From: Nocardia altamirensis NBRC 108246
Lineage (GTDB): Bacteria; Actinomycetota; Actinomycetes; Mycobacteriales; Mycobacteriaceae
Length of the DNA stretch: 64,000 nucleotides
Reading direction: 5' to 3'
Assembly (NCBI RefSeq): GCF_001612685.1
Contig: NZ_BDAY01000053.1
Location: 24,723-88,722 of the forward strand
Below, in pieces: positions 42,066 through 50,996 of this stretch (its first letter is position 1; each line of letters begins with the position of its first letter). The notes beneath the pieces are model-generated. The model ran no database searches. It saw nothing but the letters and a program-made list of their open reading frames with translations, and had not been told where the DNA came from. A program made the translations under genes and the position numbers.

Positions 42066-42692
42066 TCAGGCGTTGCGGAGGGCGCGGTAGACGGCGGCGC
42101 CGACGAAGGCGCCGAGATCCTGCGGGGTCCACTCGTCTTCTGCGGCAAGCAGACTGCGCACCGCACCCTCGCCCGCGGAGACCCACTGCTCGACCAGGAT
42201 CGGCAGTTTGCGTTCGGCGTCGGCGGTGCCCCAGGCGCGCAGGGTCGGGCGAAGCAGGGTGGTGCAGCGCTCGACGGCGAGCGTTCGGCCGCGGCCGAAC
42301 GAATCGGCAACGGCCGGATCGGGATTGCCGTAGAGCAGGCGCCACGCGTCGGGGCGGGCCGCGGCCTTCACCAGCAGGGCGCGGAAGCCTTCGACGAACA
42401 CGGTTTCGTCCGCGTTCACATGCCGGGGCGGCAGCACCTCGAGCAGGCCGTCGACCAGGTAGCTCTCCTCGCGCTGGATGAGCGCTTCGATCAGTTCGAC
42501 GCGGTCGGCGAAGCAGGCGTAGACCACCGGCCTGGTCACCTGCATCCGCTCGGCGATGGAGGCCATGGTGACCGCCGCGATGCCGTGTTCGATCGCGATG
42601 GCCAGTGCGGTGTCGAGGACCTGGGGACGGCGGCGTTCCGGACCGAGGTGCGGCGCTCGCTGTTTAGGCTGCACGGCCGAATCGCTACCCAT
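42066..42692 (-). CDS. TetR family transcriptional regulator
   Basis: 208 residues. Helix-turn-helix near residues 38-60 (MASIAERMQVTRPVVYACF), then a TetR_C-type ligand domain. Divergent from the acyl-CoA dehydrogenase at 42846 over a 153-base region that is AT-rich at 42752-42790, with CTACATTYG repeated at 42757-42765 and 42777-42785, a candidate operator pair. It most probably represses the acyl-CoA dehydrogenase gene. Confidence 0.9.
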   Translation of the reverse strand: MGSDSAVQPKQRAPHLGPERRRPQVLDTALAIAIEHGIAAVTMASIAERMQVTRPVVYACFADRVELIEALIQREESYLVDGLLEVLPPRHVNADETVFVEGFRALLVKAAARPDAWRLLYGNPDPAVADSFGRGRTLAVERCTTLLRPTLRAWGTADAERKLPILVEQWVSAGEGAVRSLLAAEDEWTPQDLGAFVGAAVYRALRNA

Positions 42693-42756
42693 CGCACCAA
42701 CATAGCAGCGGTGGTTGCCGAATTCGTGCTGGTCCGGTGCCCGAAGATCAATTTCC

Positions 42757-42785
42757 TACATTTGAGAACAAAAATGCTACATTCG
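42757..42785. promoter_or_regulatory. Candidate operator/promoter between TetR and acyl-CoA dehydrogenase
   Basis: Two direct copies of CTACATT(T/C)G, 20 bases apart, with CATTT...AAATG symmetry between them, in the only AT-rich patch of this divergent gap. The spacing suits binding on one face of the helix. Evidence is by pattern only. Confidence 0.4.
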
Positions 42786-42845
42786 TGCATGAAGTCGGCT
42801 GGACGGTGGTCGACTGCCGCGTTGTGTCATGGCTGAGGAGTCCCG

Positions 42846-44768
42846 ATGACCGATACCCTGTTCAACCCGAAAACCTGCGAGTTCGCCGAGTTCGACGCAG
42901 AGACTCGGCGTCTGCTGCGGGCCACCGTCGACTGGTTCGAAGGTCGCGGCAAGGCGGTGCTCAAGCAGGAGGATCGGGACCGGATCTGGTACGCCGAGTT
43001 CCTCGATTTCGTGAAGCGGGAGGGGATCTTCGCCACCTTCCTCACCCCGGCGGCCGAGGCCAACGGCGACCCGAACAAGCGCTGGGACACCGCGCGCATC
43101 GCGATGATGAGCAAGATCCTCGGCTTCTACTCCATGCAGTACTGGTACGTCTGGCAGGTCAGCATCCTCGGCCTCGGCCCGATCTGGCAGAGCGACAACG
43201 CGGCGGCCAAGCAGCGGGCGGCAGGCCTGCTGGATTCCGGTGAGATCTTCGCCTTCGGCCTGTCCGAGAAGGAGCACGGCGCCGACGTCTACTCCACCGA
43301 CATGATCGTGACGCCACAGCCGGACGGCGGTTACCGCGCCACCGGCGGCAAGCACTACATCGGCAACGGCAACCAGGCCGCGCTGGTCTCGGTGTTCGGG
43401 CGGCGGTCGGACAAGCCGATCATCGACAGCTCGAAGGCGCTGGAAAGCAAACCGACAGACGAGGATTACGAGGGATACCTGTTCTTCGTCGCGGACAGCA
43501 AGCACGAGAACTACCAGCTGCGCGGCAATGTCGTCGACGGCCAGATGTACGTCGCCGCCTTCGATCTGGAGGATTATCCGGTCGCCGAGGAAGACATCCT
43601 GCACCGCGGTGAGGCGGCATTCCACGCGGCGATGAACACCGTCAACGTCGGCAAGTTCAACCTCGGCTTCGGCGCGGTCGGCGCCTGCGAACACGCCTTC
43701 TACGAGGCGATTACGCACGCGGAGAACCGAATCCTGTTCGGGCACAGGGTCACCGAGTTTCCGCAGGTGCAGTCGCTGATGACCGACTCGTACGCTCGGC
43801 TGCAGGCGATGAAGCTCTACAGCGAGCGCGCCATCGACTACCTGCGTTCGGCGTCGCCGGACGACCGCCGCTACCTGCTGTTCAACGCGATCGAGAAGAT
43901 GACCGTGACCAGGCAGGGGCAGCGCATCATCGAGGATCTCGCCGACGTGATCGCGGCCCGCGGTTTCGAGAAGGACATGTACTTCCCGATGGCGATGCTC
44001 GGCCTGTTCGGCCTGCCGCGGCTGGAGGGCACGGTGCACGTGAACATGGCGCTGTCGCTGAAGTTCATGGCCAACTACATGTTCCATCCCGCCGACGCCG
44101 GTCTGGCGGCGCTGCGTCTGGTGCCCGGCGCCGGTGTCGCGCCGCAGGGCGCCGTCCGCGCCGTCTCCGGCGCGCTGAGCTGGTCGAGTCGCAAGCTTGC
44201 GCCACGCGCAGGGGGCGCCGTGCCGAAGCTGCGCGCCGAACTCGCCAGTGCCGCTTACGCTCCGGTGCCGACCCGGCGGGACGCGGCCGACGACGAGTTC
44301 CTGTTCCGGCAGGGGCCGAGCAGCGGGCTCGGCCGCATCCGGTTCAGCGACTGGCGGCCGGTCTTCGAAAAGTTCACCCGCATACCGAATGTCGCGGTGT
44401 TCCTGGAACAGGCGCTCGCCTTCCAGACCCTGCTCGCCGCCGCGTCGCCGACCGCGGCGCAGCAGCGCGACGTCGACTTCCTCTTCGCGCTCGGCGAGCT
44501 GTTCACCGCGCTGCCCTACGCGCAGCTGATCCTCGAACAGGCCGAGATCGAGGGCACCGACGATGCTCTGCTCGACCAGATCTTCGACATCTTCGTTCGC
44601 GAGTTCGCCAAGCACGCGCTGACGCTGCACACCAAGCCCGCCGCGACCAAGGCGCAGCAGACCCGCGCCCTCGATCTGCTGCGCAGGCCGGTCGCCGATC
44701 GCGCGCGCTTCGAGCGCGTGCTCGGCAGGGCGCGGGCCCTCGCCGGCGCCTACGAGATGAACCCCTGA
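42846..44768 (+). CDS. Long-form acyl-CoA dehydrogenase (640 residues)
   Basis: Much longer than the ~390-residue standard. Residues ~30-430 carry the dehydrogenase fold (FGLSEKEHGADVYSTD for FAD/substrate binding, GGKHYIGNGNQAA, FGHRVTEFPQVQ); the extra ~200 C-terminal residues form an additional helical domain (ARTLAL-type repeats, FQTLLAAASPTAAQQRD). Such large FadE proteins occur in mycolate actinomycetes; substrates are long-chain or sterol-derived acyl-CoAs in known cases, unproven here. GAGGAG precedes the ATG. Divergent from its likely TetR regulator. Confidence 0.88.
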   Translation: MTDTLFNPKTCEFAEFDAETRRLLRATVDWFEGRGKAVLKQEDRDRIWYAEFLDFVKREGIFATFLTPAAEANGDPNKRWDTARIAMMSKILGFYSMQYWYVWQVSILGLGPIWQSDNAAAKQRAAGLLDSGEIFAFGLSEKEHGADVYSTDMIVTPQPDGGYRATGGKHYIGNGNQAALVSVFGRRSDKPIIDSSKALESKPTDEDYEGYLFFVADSKHENYQLRGNVVDGQMYVAAFDLEDYPVAEEDILHRGEAAFHAAMNTVNVGKFNLGFGAVGACEHAFYEAITHAENRILFGHRVTEFPQVQSLMTDSYARLQAMKLYSERAIDYLRSASPDDRRYLLFNAIEKMTVTRQGQRIIEDLADVIAARGFEKDMYFPMAMLGLFGLPRLEGTVHVNMALSLKFMANYMFHPADAGLAALRLVPGAGVAPQGAVRAVSGALSWSSRKLAPRAGGAVPKLRAELASAAYAPVPTRRDAADDEFLFRQGPSSGLGRIRFSDWRPVFEKFTRIPNVAVFLEQALAFQTLLAAASPTAAQQRDVDFLFALGELFTALPYAQLILEQAEIEGTDDALLDQIFDIFVREFAKHALTLHTKPAATKAQQTRALDLLRRPVADRARFERVLGRARALAGAYEMNP

Positions 44769-44857
44769 GGCCTGACCTGGGGTAACGGTCGACGCTACAC
44801 TGGCGAATGAATACCGTCGGTGTAGCTACGCCATCTGTCGTGCAAAGGAGCAAGACG

Positions 44858-45820
44858 ATGACAGTGCAATCCACGCGCCCGCAATTCGACGCACCCGCGC
44901 GGACCATCCGCGAGGTCGATTACGGATTCTTCGGCCCGGACTCACCGACCTGGAAGGTGTGGACCAACGCCACCGCCGTGATCGGCTTCCAGCGTTCGGT
45001 GGTGCTCGAGCACTTCGATCCGGCGCTCACCGCCGCGGTCGCCGATGTGCAAGGCATCTACACCGACCCGCGTGGCAGGCTCGACCACACCTTCGCCTAC
45101 TTCCTCATCGCCGCGGTTGCCGACAGTCGCATGGCGATCGAGGCCTCCGAGCATCTGATGACGGTGCACGCGCAGGCCACCGGCATCGAGCCGATTACCG
45201 GAAAGCGCTACAGCGCAAACAATCCCGCGTCTCAGCTGTGGATCCACGTCACCGGCTGGCACTCGGTCCTCAAGTGCTACGAGGTATTCGGCCCAGGCCC
45301 GCTCTCCGCCGAGGAGGAGCGGCGGTACTGGGCCGAATGCGTGATCGCCGCCGAATTGCAGACCTGCAAGCCCTCGGATGTGCCGAGCTCGCGCGCGGAA
45401 GTCCGCGACTATTTCGCCGAGATGCGCCCCAAGTTGTGCAGCTCCGAACGTGCGCACCAGGCCATGCACTACCTGCTGCACACCCCGCGCGACCGTGGTT
45501 TCAAGCTCTGGTCCGGTAGCCGCCTCGTCGCCCCCGCCGCCATCGCCACCCTGCCCAAATGGATGCGCAGCACCGGTGGCTTCGACCATCCCGGCATCGT
45601 CGACTGGGGCTACCGGATCCCCATGCGGGTGGCGATCAAGGCGCTCGGCAACGAAACCGCCAAACAGGCCGTGCTCGGAAACTTCCTGGGCCCCATGACC
45701 GCTCGCCTCTACCGCGAACATCTGGACGCGGGCACCCCACAGCACCCGGTGACGGTCACCCCGGCGGAAGCCAAGCAGCGCTACGGCCGTGCGGCTCGCC
45801 CCAACGCCTCAGCCAGCTGA
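44858..45820 (+). CDS. DUF2236 / MpaB-like oxygenase family protein
   Basis: 320 residues from ATG 44858 with AAAGGAG 8 bases upstream (an earlier ATG at 44807 is weaker). The DUF2236 domain covers nearly all of it: GPDSPTWKVWTNATAVIGF, DPRGRLDHTFAYF and HVTGWHSVLKCYEVFG. The family includes latex-clearing protein and MpaB, where conserved His and Arg residues hold a haem b; candidate His residues are present, but their roles are inferred. It may be co-transcribed with the upstream acyl-CoA dehydrogenase gene, 89 bases before. Confidence 0.85.
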   Translation: MTVQSTRPQFDAPARTIREVDYGFFGPDSPTWKVWTNATAVIGFQRSVVLEHFDPALTAAVADVQGIYTDPRGRLDHTFAYFLIAAVADSRMAIEASEHLMTVHAQATGIEPITGKRYSANNPASQLWIHVTGWHSVLKCYEVFGPGPLSAEEERRYWAECVIAAELQTCKPSDVPSSRAEVRDYFAEMRPKLCSSERAHQAMHYLLHTPRDRGFKLWSGSRLVAPAAIATLPKWMRSTGGFDHPGIVDWGYRIPMRVAIKALGNETAKQAVLGNFLGPMTARLYREHLDAGTPQHPVTVTPAEAKQRYGRAARPNASAS

Positions 45821-45942
45821 ACCGTGCAATGATCGAGACTGATCGATGAACTCGGTGGTCTCTGCCAAGGTTTGGCAGAGACCAGGTAGTTGTCGGTGCC
45901 GACCGATATCGTTGCGCTATGACCGCTGTCGAGGAGTCTCGT

Positions 45943-46518
45943 ATGGCCACTGAGTCTCTGATGTCCACCGAGGAGTTCGAAGAACTCGCTCGCGTGGCCG
46001 ACCGCATCGCGGAAGGTGTACGGCTCGAGTTCATCGATGGACAACTGGGGGCGAAGGCAATGCCGGATGGGGATCACTCTCGGATCATTCAGTGGCTGAT
46101 CCGCATCTTTTTGGTGATCCATCCTGAATTGTTTCTGAGTCCCGAGCAGGGGCTGAAAGTCGAGCGGTACCGGAACGGACGCGCTCGTCCAGATGGTGCT
46201 TTGGCCGACGCCGACGCTTTCGTCGGCCAAGGGGAGTGGGCTGATCCTGATCCCGTCCTCATGGCCGTCGAGGTGACTTCCGATGACCAGGACACCGAAC
46301 GTCGCGATCGTCAGGAGAAGCCACGAGCGTACGCCGAGACCGGCGTCCCTGTGTATCTCCTGATCGATCGGGATTCCTGTGAGGTGACGGTCCACAGCGC
46401 TCCGCACAATGGCCGCTACGAGCAGATCTTGAAGGTGCCGTTCGGTGCCACGGTGAAGATTCCAGACCCGGTGAACGTCGACCTCGATACCGAACCTTTG
46501 AAGGATTGGGTGCGTTGA
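45943..46518 (+). CDS. Uma2 family endonuclease-like protein (DUF820)
   Basis: 191 residues from ATG 45943 (GAGGAG 6 bases upstream; an ATG at 45919 is possible). PD-(D/E)XK-like core: RPDGALAD as the motif with catalytic Asp, VEVTSDDQDTERRD with the Glu, and QEKPRAYAETGVPVYLLID with the Lys. Uma2 proteins are widespread, often multicopy and of unknown role; nuclease activity is predicted from the fold only. It ends 12 bases from the duplicated xthA 3' end that closes the Abi gene. Confidence 0.85.
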   Translation: MATESLMSTEEFEELARVADRIAEGVRLEFIDGQLGAKAMPDGDHSRIIQWLIRIFLVIHPELFLSPEQGLKVERYRNGRARPDGALADADAFVGQGEWADPDPVLMAVEVTSDDQDTERRDRQEKPRAYAETGVPVYLLIDRDSCEVTVHSAPHNGRYEQILKVPFGATVKIPDPVNVDLDTEPLKDWVR

Positions 46519-46530
46519 GTCGGCTCGGCC

Positions 46531-46627
46531 TCACTCGGTGAATTCGGCGATCACGGGGGCATGGTCGCTGGCGCCCTTGCCTTTTCGCTCCTCGCGGTCG
46601 ACCAGCGCGTCGGTTGCGGCGAGGGCC
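46531..46627. repeat. Direct repeat copy 1: duplicated 3' end of xthA
   Basis: About 97 bases match 48184-48283 (the true 3' end of xthA) with four substitutions and one 3-base gap. This copy provides the last ~28 codons of the Abi-like gene, in the same reading frame as in xthA. The pair flanks the Abi gene and marks how it was inserted. Confidence 0.9.
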
Positions 46628-48018
46628 CTGTCGATGATCTGTCGTGTAAGAGTCCCAGCCCGTAGCAAGTCCACGGGTGCACTGTTGTCCATGTCGTGGT
46701 TTGGTGTGCACCACCAGGATCCTGCAGCCCAGGGGGTGTTCTTGGCCCCGAGTGCGACGTTGACGTGGGCAACCAGAGGGTTTATCCGTGCACCGGCAGT
46801 ATCGAACTGAAATACCGGAAACCGGTACGTGCTGCCGACCGGAAAGCCGAGCAGTTCACTGCGTGAGCGGTGATACCGCACTGCGCTGGTGCGGCGCTTG
46901 TAGTTCGAACTCGCATCAATCTTCAAGCCAGCGTCAGCTGTGCCGATACATTCGAACTGTTGCAGAATTTCGCGGTGCTCGGTGGGAAGCGGATCTGCCG
47001 GTGGCTGATAGTCCGCAGACCAGATGGGCTCTCGCTCCCACAGCGGCGGGCATCCGATCCGATCGGGCGATTCACCAACACCGGCGAGGCCGGATCGGAT
47101 CATCGCGGCTGTGTCGGTGCGCCAGGTCGACCGTGGGTCGAGTTGGCTGGTGAGGTATGCGAGGACAGCAAGCGACGCATAGATCCGAGAGCGTTGATGT
47201 GTTCCACTCGCGTGGGCGAGGTCTGGAGTTCCTTCGAGTCGACCGAGCTGGTCGACAACGTTGTGATTCCACAGGCGGCCGTGGTGTGCGCACGTATTGC
47301 GCAGGTAGACGAGATTGGTGATCCACTTGGTCAACGCTGCGCCGTCTCCGTCGCAATGCTCGTCGAAAATCCCGAACCCCGCTGCGATCGTATTCTTTTG
47401 GGGTTGTTTCAAGCCCGACAACAATGTTGCCGCGCTCCCGAAGGTCAGAAGTTCTGTGACGACCCAGACAGGAAGCGGCATACTGTATTTGGATTTGAAG
47501 TGCTTGACGAACTCGTGTTTCGACCTGTCTTCGTCTCTGCGGACATTCGCCAGCCATTTGACGTGCTCACTGGACAGCCAAAGGGATTGACTTGCAATGG
47601 GATTCCGGTTGTCGTAGAGGGTGAACGTCTCGTCCAGTGCCGCACGGTCGAGATGGGCGAACGCGTGACCTGCGCCGAGTGCGTAGCCGAGCCGTGCTCG
47701 CAAGGCCACTTCTATGCGGTCGATCGCATCCAGGACGTGCAATCGGAGGCGTCGGTCGAATTCATAGAGGTCCAGGACTCGATCAAAATTCGTTCCCGGC
47801 TTGAACCGGTCACCCACCTCGATCTGCGGTGCCTCGCCGGCCGCGCAGACGAACTTCACCAAGCCGCGGTAGATATACCAGTAGCCGCTCAACCGGTAGT
47901 AGCCGATGTTCTGTAGGGCCTGTATGGCCGTTGCCTCGTCGGCAATGTGCATGCCGCGCTCCCGCAGCAGTTCCAACTGCTGCGAGTGCGTCTTGAACGG
48001 CTTGTCGTAGGAGGTCAT
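46531..48018 (-). CDS. Abi-like (AbiD/F, Abi_2) protein with antitoxin-like domain and xthA-derived C-terminal tail
   Basis: 495 residues from ATG 48018 (GAGGA upstream). Residues ~1-290 are an Abi_2 domain: NIGYYRLSGYWYIY, FKPGTNFDRVLDLYEFDRRL, IDRIEVALRARL and YLRNTCAHHGRLWN are typical of phage abortive-infection proteins (HEPN-like, with RxxxxH in RNTCAHH). After a linker, residues ~390-465 (STYRFPVFQFDTAGARINPLV minus ends, GSWWCTPNHDMDN) look like the toxin-binding part of Xre/MbcA/ParS-type antitoxins. The last ~28 residues, ending GASDHAPVIAEFTE, copy the C terminus of exonuclease III encoded next door. It may confer phage defence; the combination of domains is unusual. Confidence 0.82.
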   Translation of the reverse strand: MTSYDKPFKTHSQQLELLRERGMHIADEATAIQALQNIGYYRLSGYWYIYRGLVKFVCAAGEAPQIEVGDRFKPGTNFDRVLDLYEFDRRLRLHVLDAIDRIEVALRARLGYALGAGHAFAHLDRAALDETFTLYDNRNPIASQSLWLSSEHVKWLANVRRDEDRSKHEFVKHFKSKYSMPLPVWVVTELLTFGSAATLLSGLKQPQKNTIAAGFGIFDEHCDGDGAALTKWITNLVYLRNTCAHHGRLWNHNVVDQLGRLEGTPDLAHASGTHQRSRIYASLAVLAYLTSQLDPRSTWRTDTAAMIRSGLAGVGESPDRIGCPPLWEREPIWSADYQPPADPLPTEHREILQQFECIGTADAGLKIDASSNYKRRTSAVRYHRSRSELLGFPVGSTYRFPVFQFDTAGARINPLVAHVNVALGAKNTPWAAGSWWCTPNHDMDNSAPVDLLRAGTLTRQIIDRALAATDALVDREERKGKGASDHAPVIAEFTE

Positions 48019-48183
48019 CGGAGTCCTCGGTGAGATCGAGGACACGCGCGTTGCGGGTTACTCATCGAAGCACCTTTGATAAGATTGATGGACACGGCCG
48101 ATCGTCCGCTCCCGCACCAGGGAGGGGCGGTCGGTTCTCTTTATCTTCAACTGTTGTTTCGGCTGGTCGGCCGTCGGCCGTCG

Positions 48184-48283
48184 TCAGTCGGTGAATTCGG
48201 CGATCACCGGGGCGTGGTCGCTGGCGCCCTTGCCTTTTCGCTCCTCGCGGTCGACCAGGGCGTCGGTTGCGGTGGCGGCGAGG
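48184..48283. repeat. Direct repeat copy 2: native 3' end of xthA
   Basis: Partner of the copy at 46531-46627. Between the two copies lie 1.56 kb containing only the Abi-like gene and a 138-base intergenic region; no integrase or transposase is seen. Confidence 0.9.
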
Positions 48284-48999
48284 GCGGGGGAGGCGAGGAT
48301 GAAATCGATGCGCATGCCCTCTTTGCGGGGGAAGCGGAGCTGGGTGTAGTCCCAGTAGGTGTAGACGCCGGGGCCGGGGGCGAACGGGCGCATGACATCG
48401 GCGAAGCCGATGTCGAGGAAGGCGTGGAAGGCGTCGCGTTCCGGCTGCGAGGTATGGGTTTTGTGCTCGAAGAATTCGGGCGACCAGACATCGTCGTCGG
48501 TGGGGGCGATGTTCCAGTCGCCGACCAGCGCGATCTTCGCCTGCGGATCGTCGGCCAGCCAGCGAGCGCCGTTGTTGCGCAGGGCCGCAAGCCATTCCAG
48601 CTTGTAGACGTAATGCGGGTCGTCGAGTGCGCGGCCGTTGGGCACGTACAAGCTCCAGACCCGGACACCGCCGCAGGTCGCGCCGAGCGCGCGTGACTCG
48701 ACGACCGGCGCGCTGATCAGCGACTCGCCTGCCTCCTTGTCGAAACCGGGCTGATCGGGGAAAGCCTGCTCGACATCGGTGAGGCCGACGCGGGACGCGA
48801 TGGCCACCCCGTTCCACTGGTTGATGCCGAGATGGGCGACCTCGTACCCGAGCTCATCGAACCGCTCGAACGGGAACTGGTCGTCCCGGCACTTCGTCTC
48901 CTGGATGGCGAGCACGTCGATGTCCTGGCGGTCCAGGAATTCGGCGACCCGGTCGATCCGGGAGCGAATCGAATTGACGTTCCAGGTGGCGAGGCGCAC
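48184..48999 (-). CDS. xthA: Exodeoxyribonuclease III
   Basis: 271 residues, full length. The exonuclease-endonuclease-phosphatase fold shows every catalytic block: WNVNSIRSR (Asn), QETKCRDDQFP (Glu), VGDWNIAPTD (Asp/Asn) and SDHAPVIAEF (Asp-His) at the end. It acts on abasic sites and 3' ends in base excision repair. Gene order xthA - GNAT - def - DUF3263 matches M. tuberculosis Rv0427c-Rv0430 (recalled). Its 3' end is the target duplicated at the far side of the Abi gene. Confidence 0.95.
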   Translation of the reverse strand: MRLATWNVNSIRSRIDRVAEFLDRQDIDVLAIQETKCRDDQFPFERFDELGYEVAHLGINQWNGVAIASRVGLTDVEQAFPDQPGFDKEAGESLISAPVVESRALGATCGGVRVWSLYVPNGRALDDPHYVYKLEWLAALRNNGARWLADDPQAKIALVGDWNIAPTDDDVWSPEFFEHKTHTSQPERDAFHAFLDIGFADVMRPFAPGPGVYTYWDYTQLRFPRKEGMRIDFILASPALAATATDALVDREERKGKGASDHAPVIAEFTD

Positions 49000-49144
49000 A
49001 GGTGCCTTCCTTCGTATGGCCTAACTCGACATGCGGTCGCGGTTTGCGGCCATCTCGGTGTTTGTCTTATTCCGTTGCGGTGGGTTGTCGATTCCTCTGC
49101 TGGGGGCCGTCCCCGGCAGGCGCGGCCTATGGTCCAATTCCGTT

Positions 49145-50152
49145 CTACCCCAGGTCGGCAGAACCGGCGAGCGCGGCAGGGGCCGCATAGCGGTACATGT
49201 GGTGCTCGACGAAACCCATGTCGCGATACAGCGCGATCGCGGCGCCGTTGCCCGCCTCGACCTGAAGATACGCGTGCGTCGCGCCACGGCTGTGGCCCCA
49301 TCGGATCAGCTCGGCGCACACGAGCGAACCGAGGCCCTTCCTGCGGTGCGCGGCGGCGACCGCGACGCAGGTGAGGCCGACCCAGCGGCGCCCGTCCGGC
49401 GCGGTGGTGACCGCGCCGCGCCCGATCGCGATCGGCCGCGGCACGCCGAGCGAGGCGAACCCGAGCTCACCGTCGCGCACGGCGGTGAGCACCGCGACAT
49501 CCGGCGCCGCGGTCGAAAGCTGTTGTGCCGTCGGCTCCGCGCCCTCGAAGCGGTGCATCGCCAGCCAGGCGTCGTCCGGTGTCGCCGCGCAGCGCACCAT
49601 CGAAGGCCCCTGCGGGAGCACGAAATTCTCGATATCGATGGCCATCATGACGGTCTCGCGGAAGCTGTTCCAGCCCGGCGGGATAGGGGCGAGCCGGTCG
49701 GGCAGCGCGAGCAGCAGCGGCAGGCCGTGCGCGGTGTACCACTCGCCGATGCGGTGCGCGGCGTCTGCGGTCAACGTCGCCGGATCCGCGGAACTCCCCA
49801 GCGGCACAGCGGAATTGGCACGCCTGGTGTACCCGTTGCCTGCGCGGACGAGCCACCCATCGATCCAGGTGTGCTCGATGCCCGGCCACGCGTCGGCGGC
49901 GGCCGCCTCCAGCGCCCTGATCTCTTTCGTGCGAATCGGCCTCGGCCCCACCGCTTTCAGTGCGACCACCCGGTCCGGCGTCACCGAAATGATCTGGCCG
50001 TCGGCGCCACGAACGGTCGGTGGATCCAGCGAGACGAGCTCGCCGATCACATCGGTAAGCGGCTGGGGATAACCGGCGGGCAGCCGATAGCGCAGTACTA
50101 CGCGATGGCCGAGCGGAATTCCGGGGTGAGTGCTTTCAGAGTCAGTCGTCAT
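49145..50152 (-). CDS. GNAT family N-acetyltransferase (N-acetylglutamate-synthase-like)
   Basis: 335 residues from ATG 50152, overlapping the 3' end of def by 11 bases. The first ~65 residues (GHRVVLRYRLP, then DVIGELVSLDPPTVRGADG) are an N-terminal beta domain found in the Rv0428c family; residues ~220-330 are the GNAT fold with the acetyl-CoA loop VAAAHRRKGLGSLV (Q/RxxGxG/A). Substrate unknown; the N-acetylglutamate label comes from related annotations and is not shown by sequence. Coupled with def in one transcript. Confidence 0.87.
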   Translation of the reverse strand: MTTDSESTHPGIPLGHRVVLRYRLPAGYPQPLTDVIGELVSLDPPTVRGADGQIISVTPDRVVALKAVGPRPIRTKEIRALEAAAADAWPGIEHTWIDGWLVRAGNGYTRRANSAVPLGSSADPATLTADAAHRIGEWYTAHGLPLLLALPDRLAPIPPGWNSFRETVMMAIDIENFVLPQGPSMVRCAATPDDAWLAMHRFEGAEPTAQQLSTAAPDVAVLTAVRDGELGFASLGVPRPIAIGRGAVTTAPDGRRWVGLTCVAVAAAHRRKGLGSLVCAELIRWGHSRGATHAYLQVEAGNGAAIALYRDMGFVEHHMYRYAAPAALAGSADLG

Positions 50153-50732
50153 GGCCGAACGGGTCTGCGACGGTGCCCGGAATCCAGCTGAGTCCCGGTG
50201 TGCCCCAACCGTTGCGCTTGATCGCCTTCTTCGCTGCGCGGGCATTGCGGCCGATCAGCACGTCGACGTATAGGAAGCCGTCGAGGTGCCCGACCTCGTG
50301 CTGCAGCATCCTGGCGAAGAAATCCTTGCCCTCGATCTCGACCGGCTTGCCGTGCTCGTCGGTGCCGGTGACCTTCGCCCATTCGGCGCGGCCGGTCGGG
50401 TACTGCTCACCAGGCACCGAAAGGCAGCCCTCTTCGTCGTCGTCCGGATCCGGCATGGTCTCCGGGATCGCCGAGGTCTCCAGCACCGGGTTGATCACCG
50501 CGCCGCGGCGCCGGGTCGCGGTGCCGTCGGCCGCCAGATCCGGGCAGTCGTAGACGAACAGTCGGAGCGGAACGCCCACCTGGTTGGCGGCCAGACCGAC
50601 ACCGTGGGCGGCGTCGAGCGTCTCGTACATGTCCGCGATCAGCTCGGCCAGCTCTTCCGGTGCTTGGGTGACCAGCTCGGTCGGGTTGTGCAGCACCGGG
50701 TCGCCGACGATCACGATCGGGAGAATAGCCAT
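50142..50732 (-). CDS. def: Peptide deformylase
   Basis: 196 residues from ATG 50732. All three motifs are present: GVGLAANQVG, EEGCLSVPG (Cys metal ligand) and HEVGHLDG (HExxH metal site). It removes the formyl group from nascent proteins. The length and the acidic insertion (PDPDDDEE) before motif 2 match actinobacterial Def proteins of the M. tuberculosis type. The following GNAT gene overlaps its end. The 264-base gap upstream separates it from the divergent DUF3263 gene. Confidence 0.96.
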   Translation of the reverse strand: MAILPIVIVGDPVLHNPTELVTQAPEELAELIADMYETLDAAHGVGLAANQVGVPLRLFVYDCPDLAADGTATRRRGAVINPVLETSAIPETMPDPDDDEEGCLSVPGEQYPTGRAEWAKVTGTDEHGKPVEIEGKDFFARMLQHEVGHLDGFLYVDVLIGRNARAAKKAIKRNGWGTPGLSWIPGTVADPFGHDD

Positions 50733-50996
50733 GCGCTCAATTATTGCCGTGTCCCCTGGTCGCCGCCGCTGCGGGGGCGGCAACCGCCGCGACGCCCTGA
50801 GGGGCTGAGCGTCAGCGCCGGAGGAGGCAGCGCAGCGTCACCACGTAGGCGTAGCGAAGCCCTCGAATCTGACACTGACCGGCGGGTCGTGAACACGCCG
50901 CGCCGTAGACCAAGTGATCCTGCGGTCTCGTGGTTGAATGATCCGCGACGTACAAGCACCATTTTTCGTCTGGTGGTAACTCGGCGAGGGAGCAAG

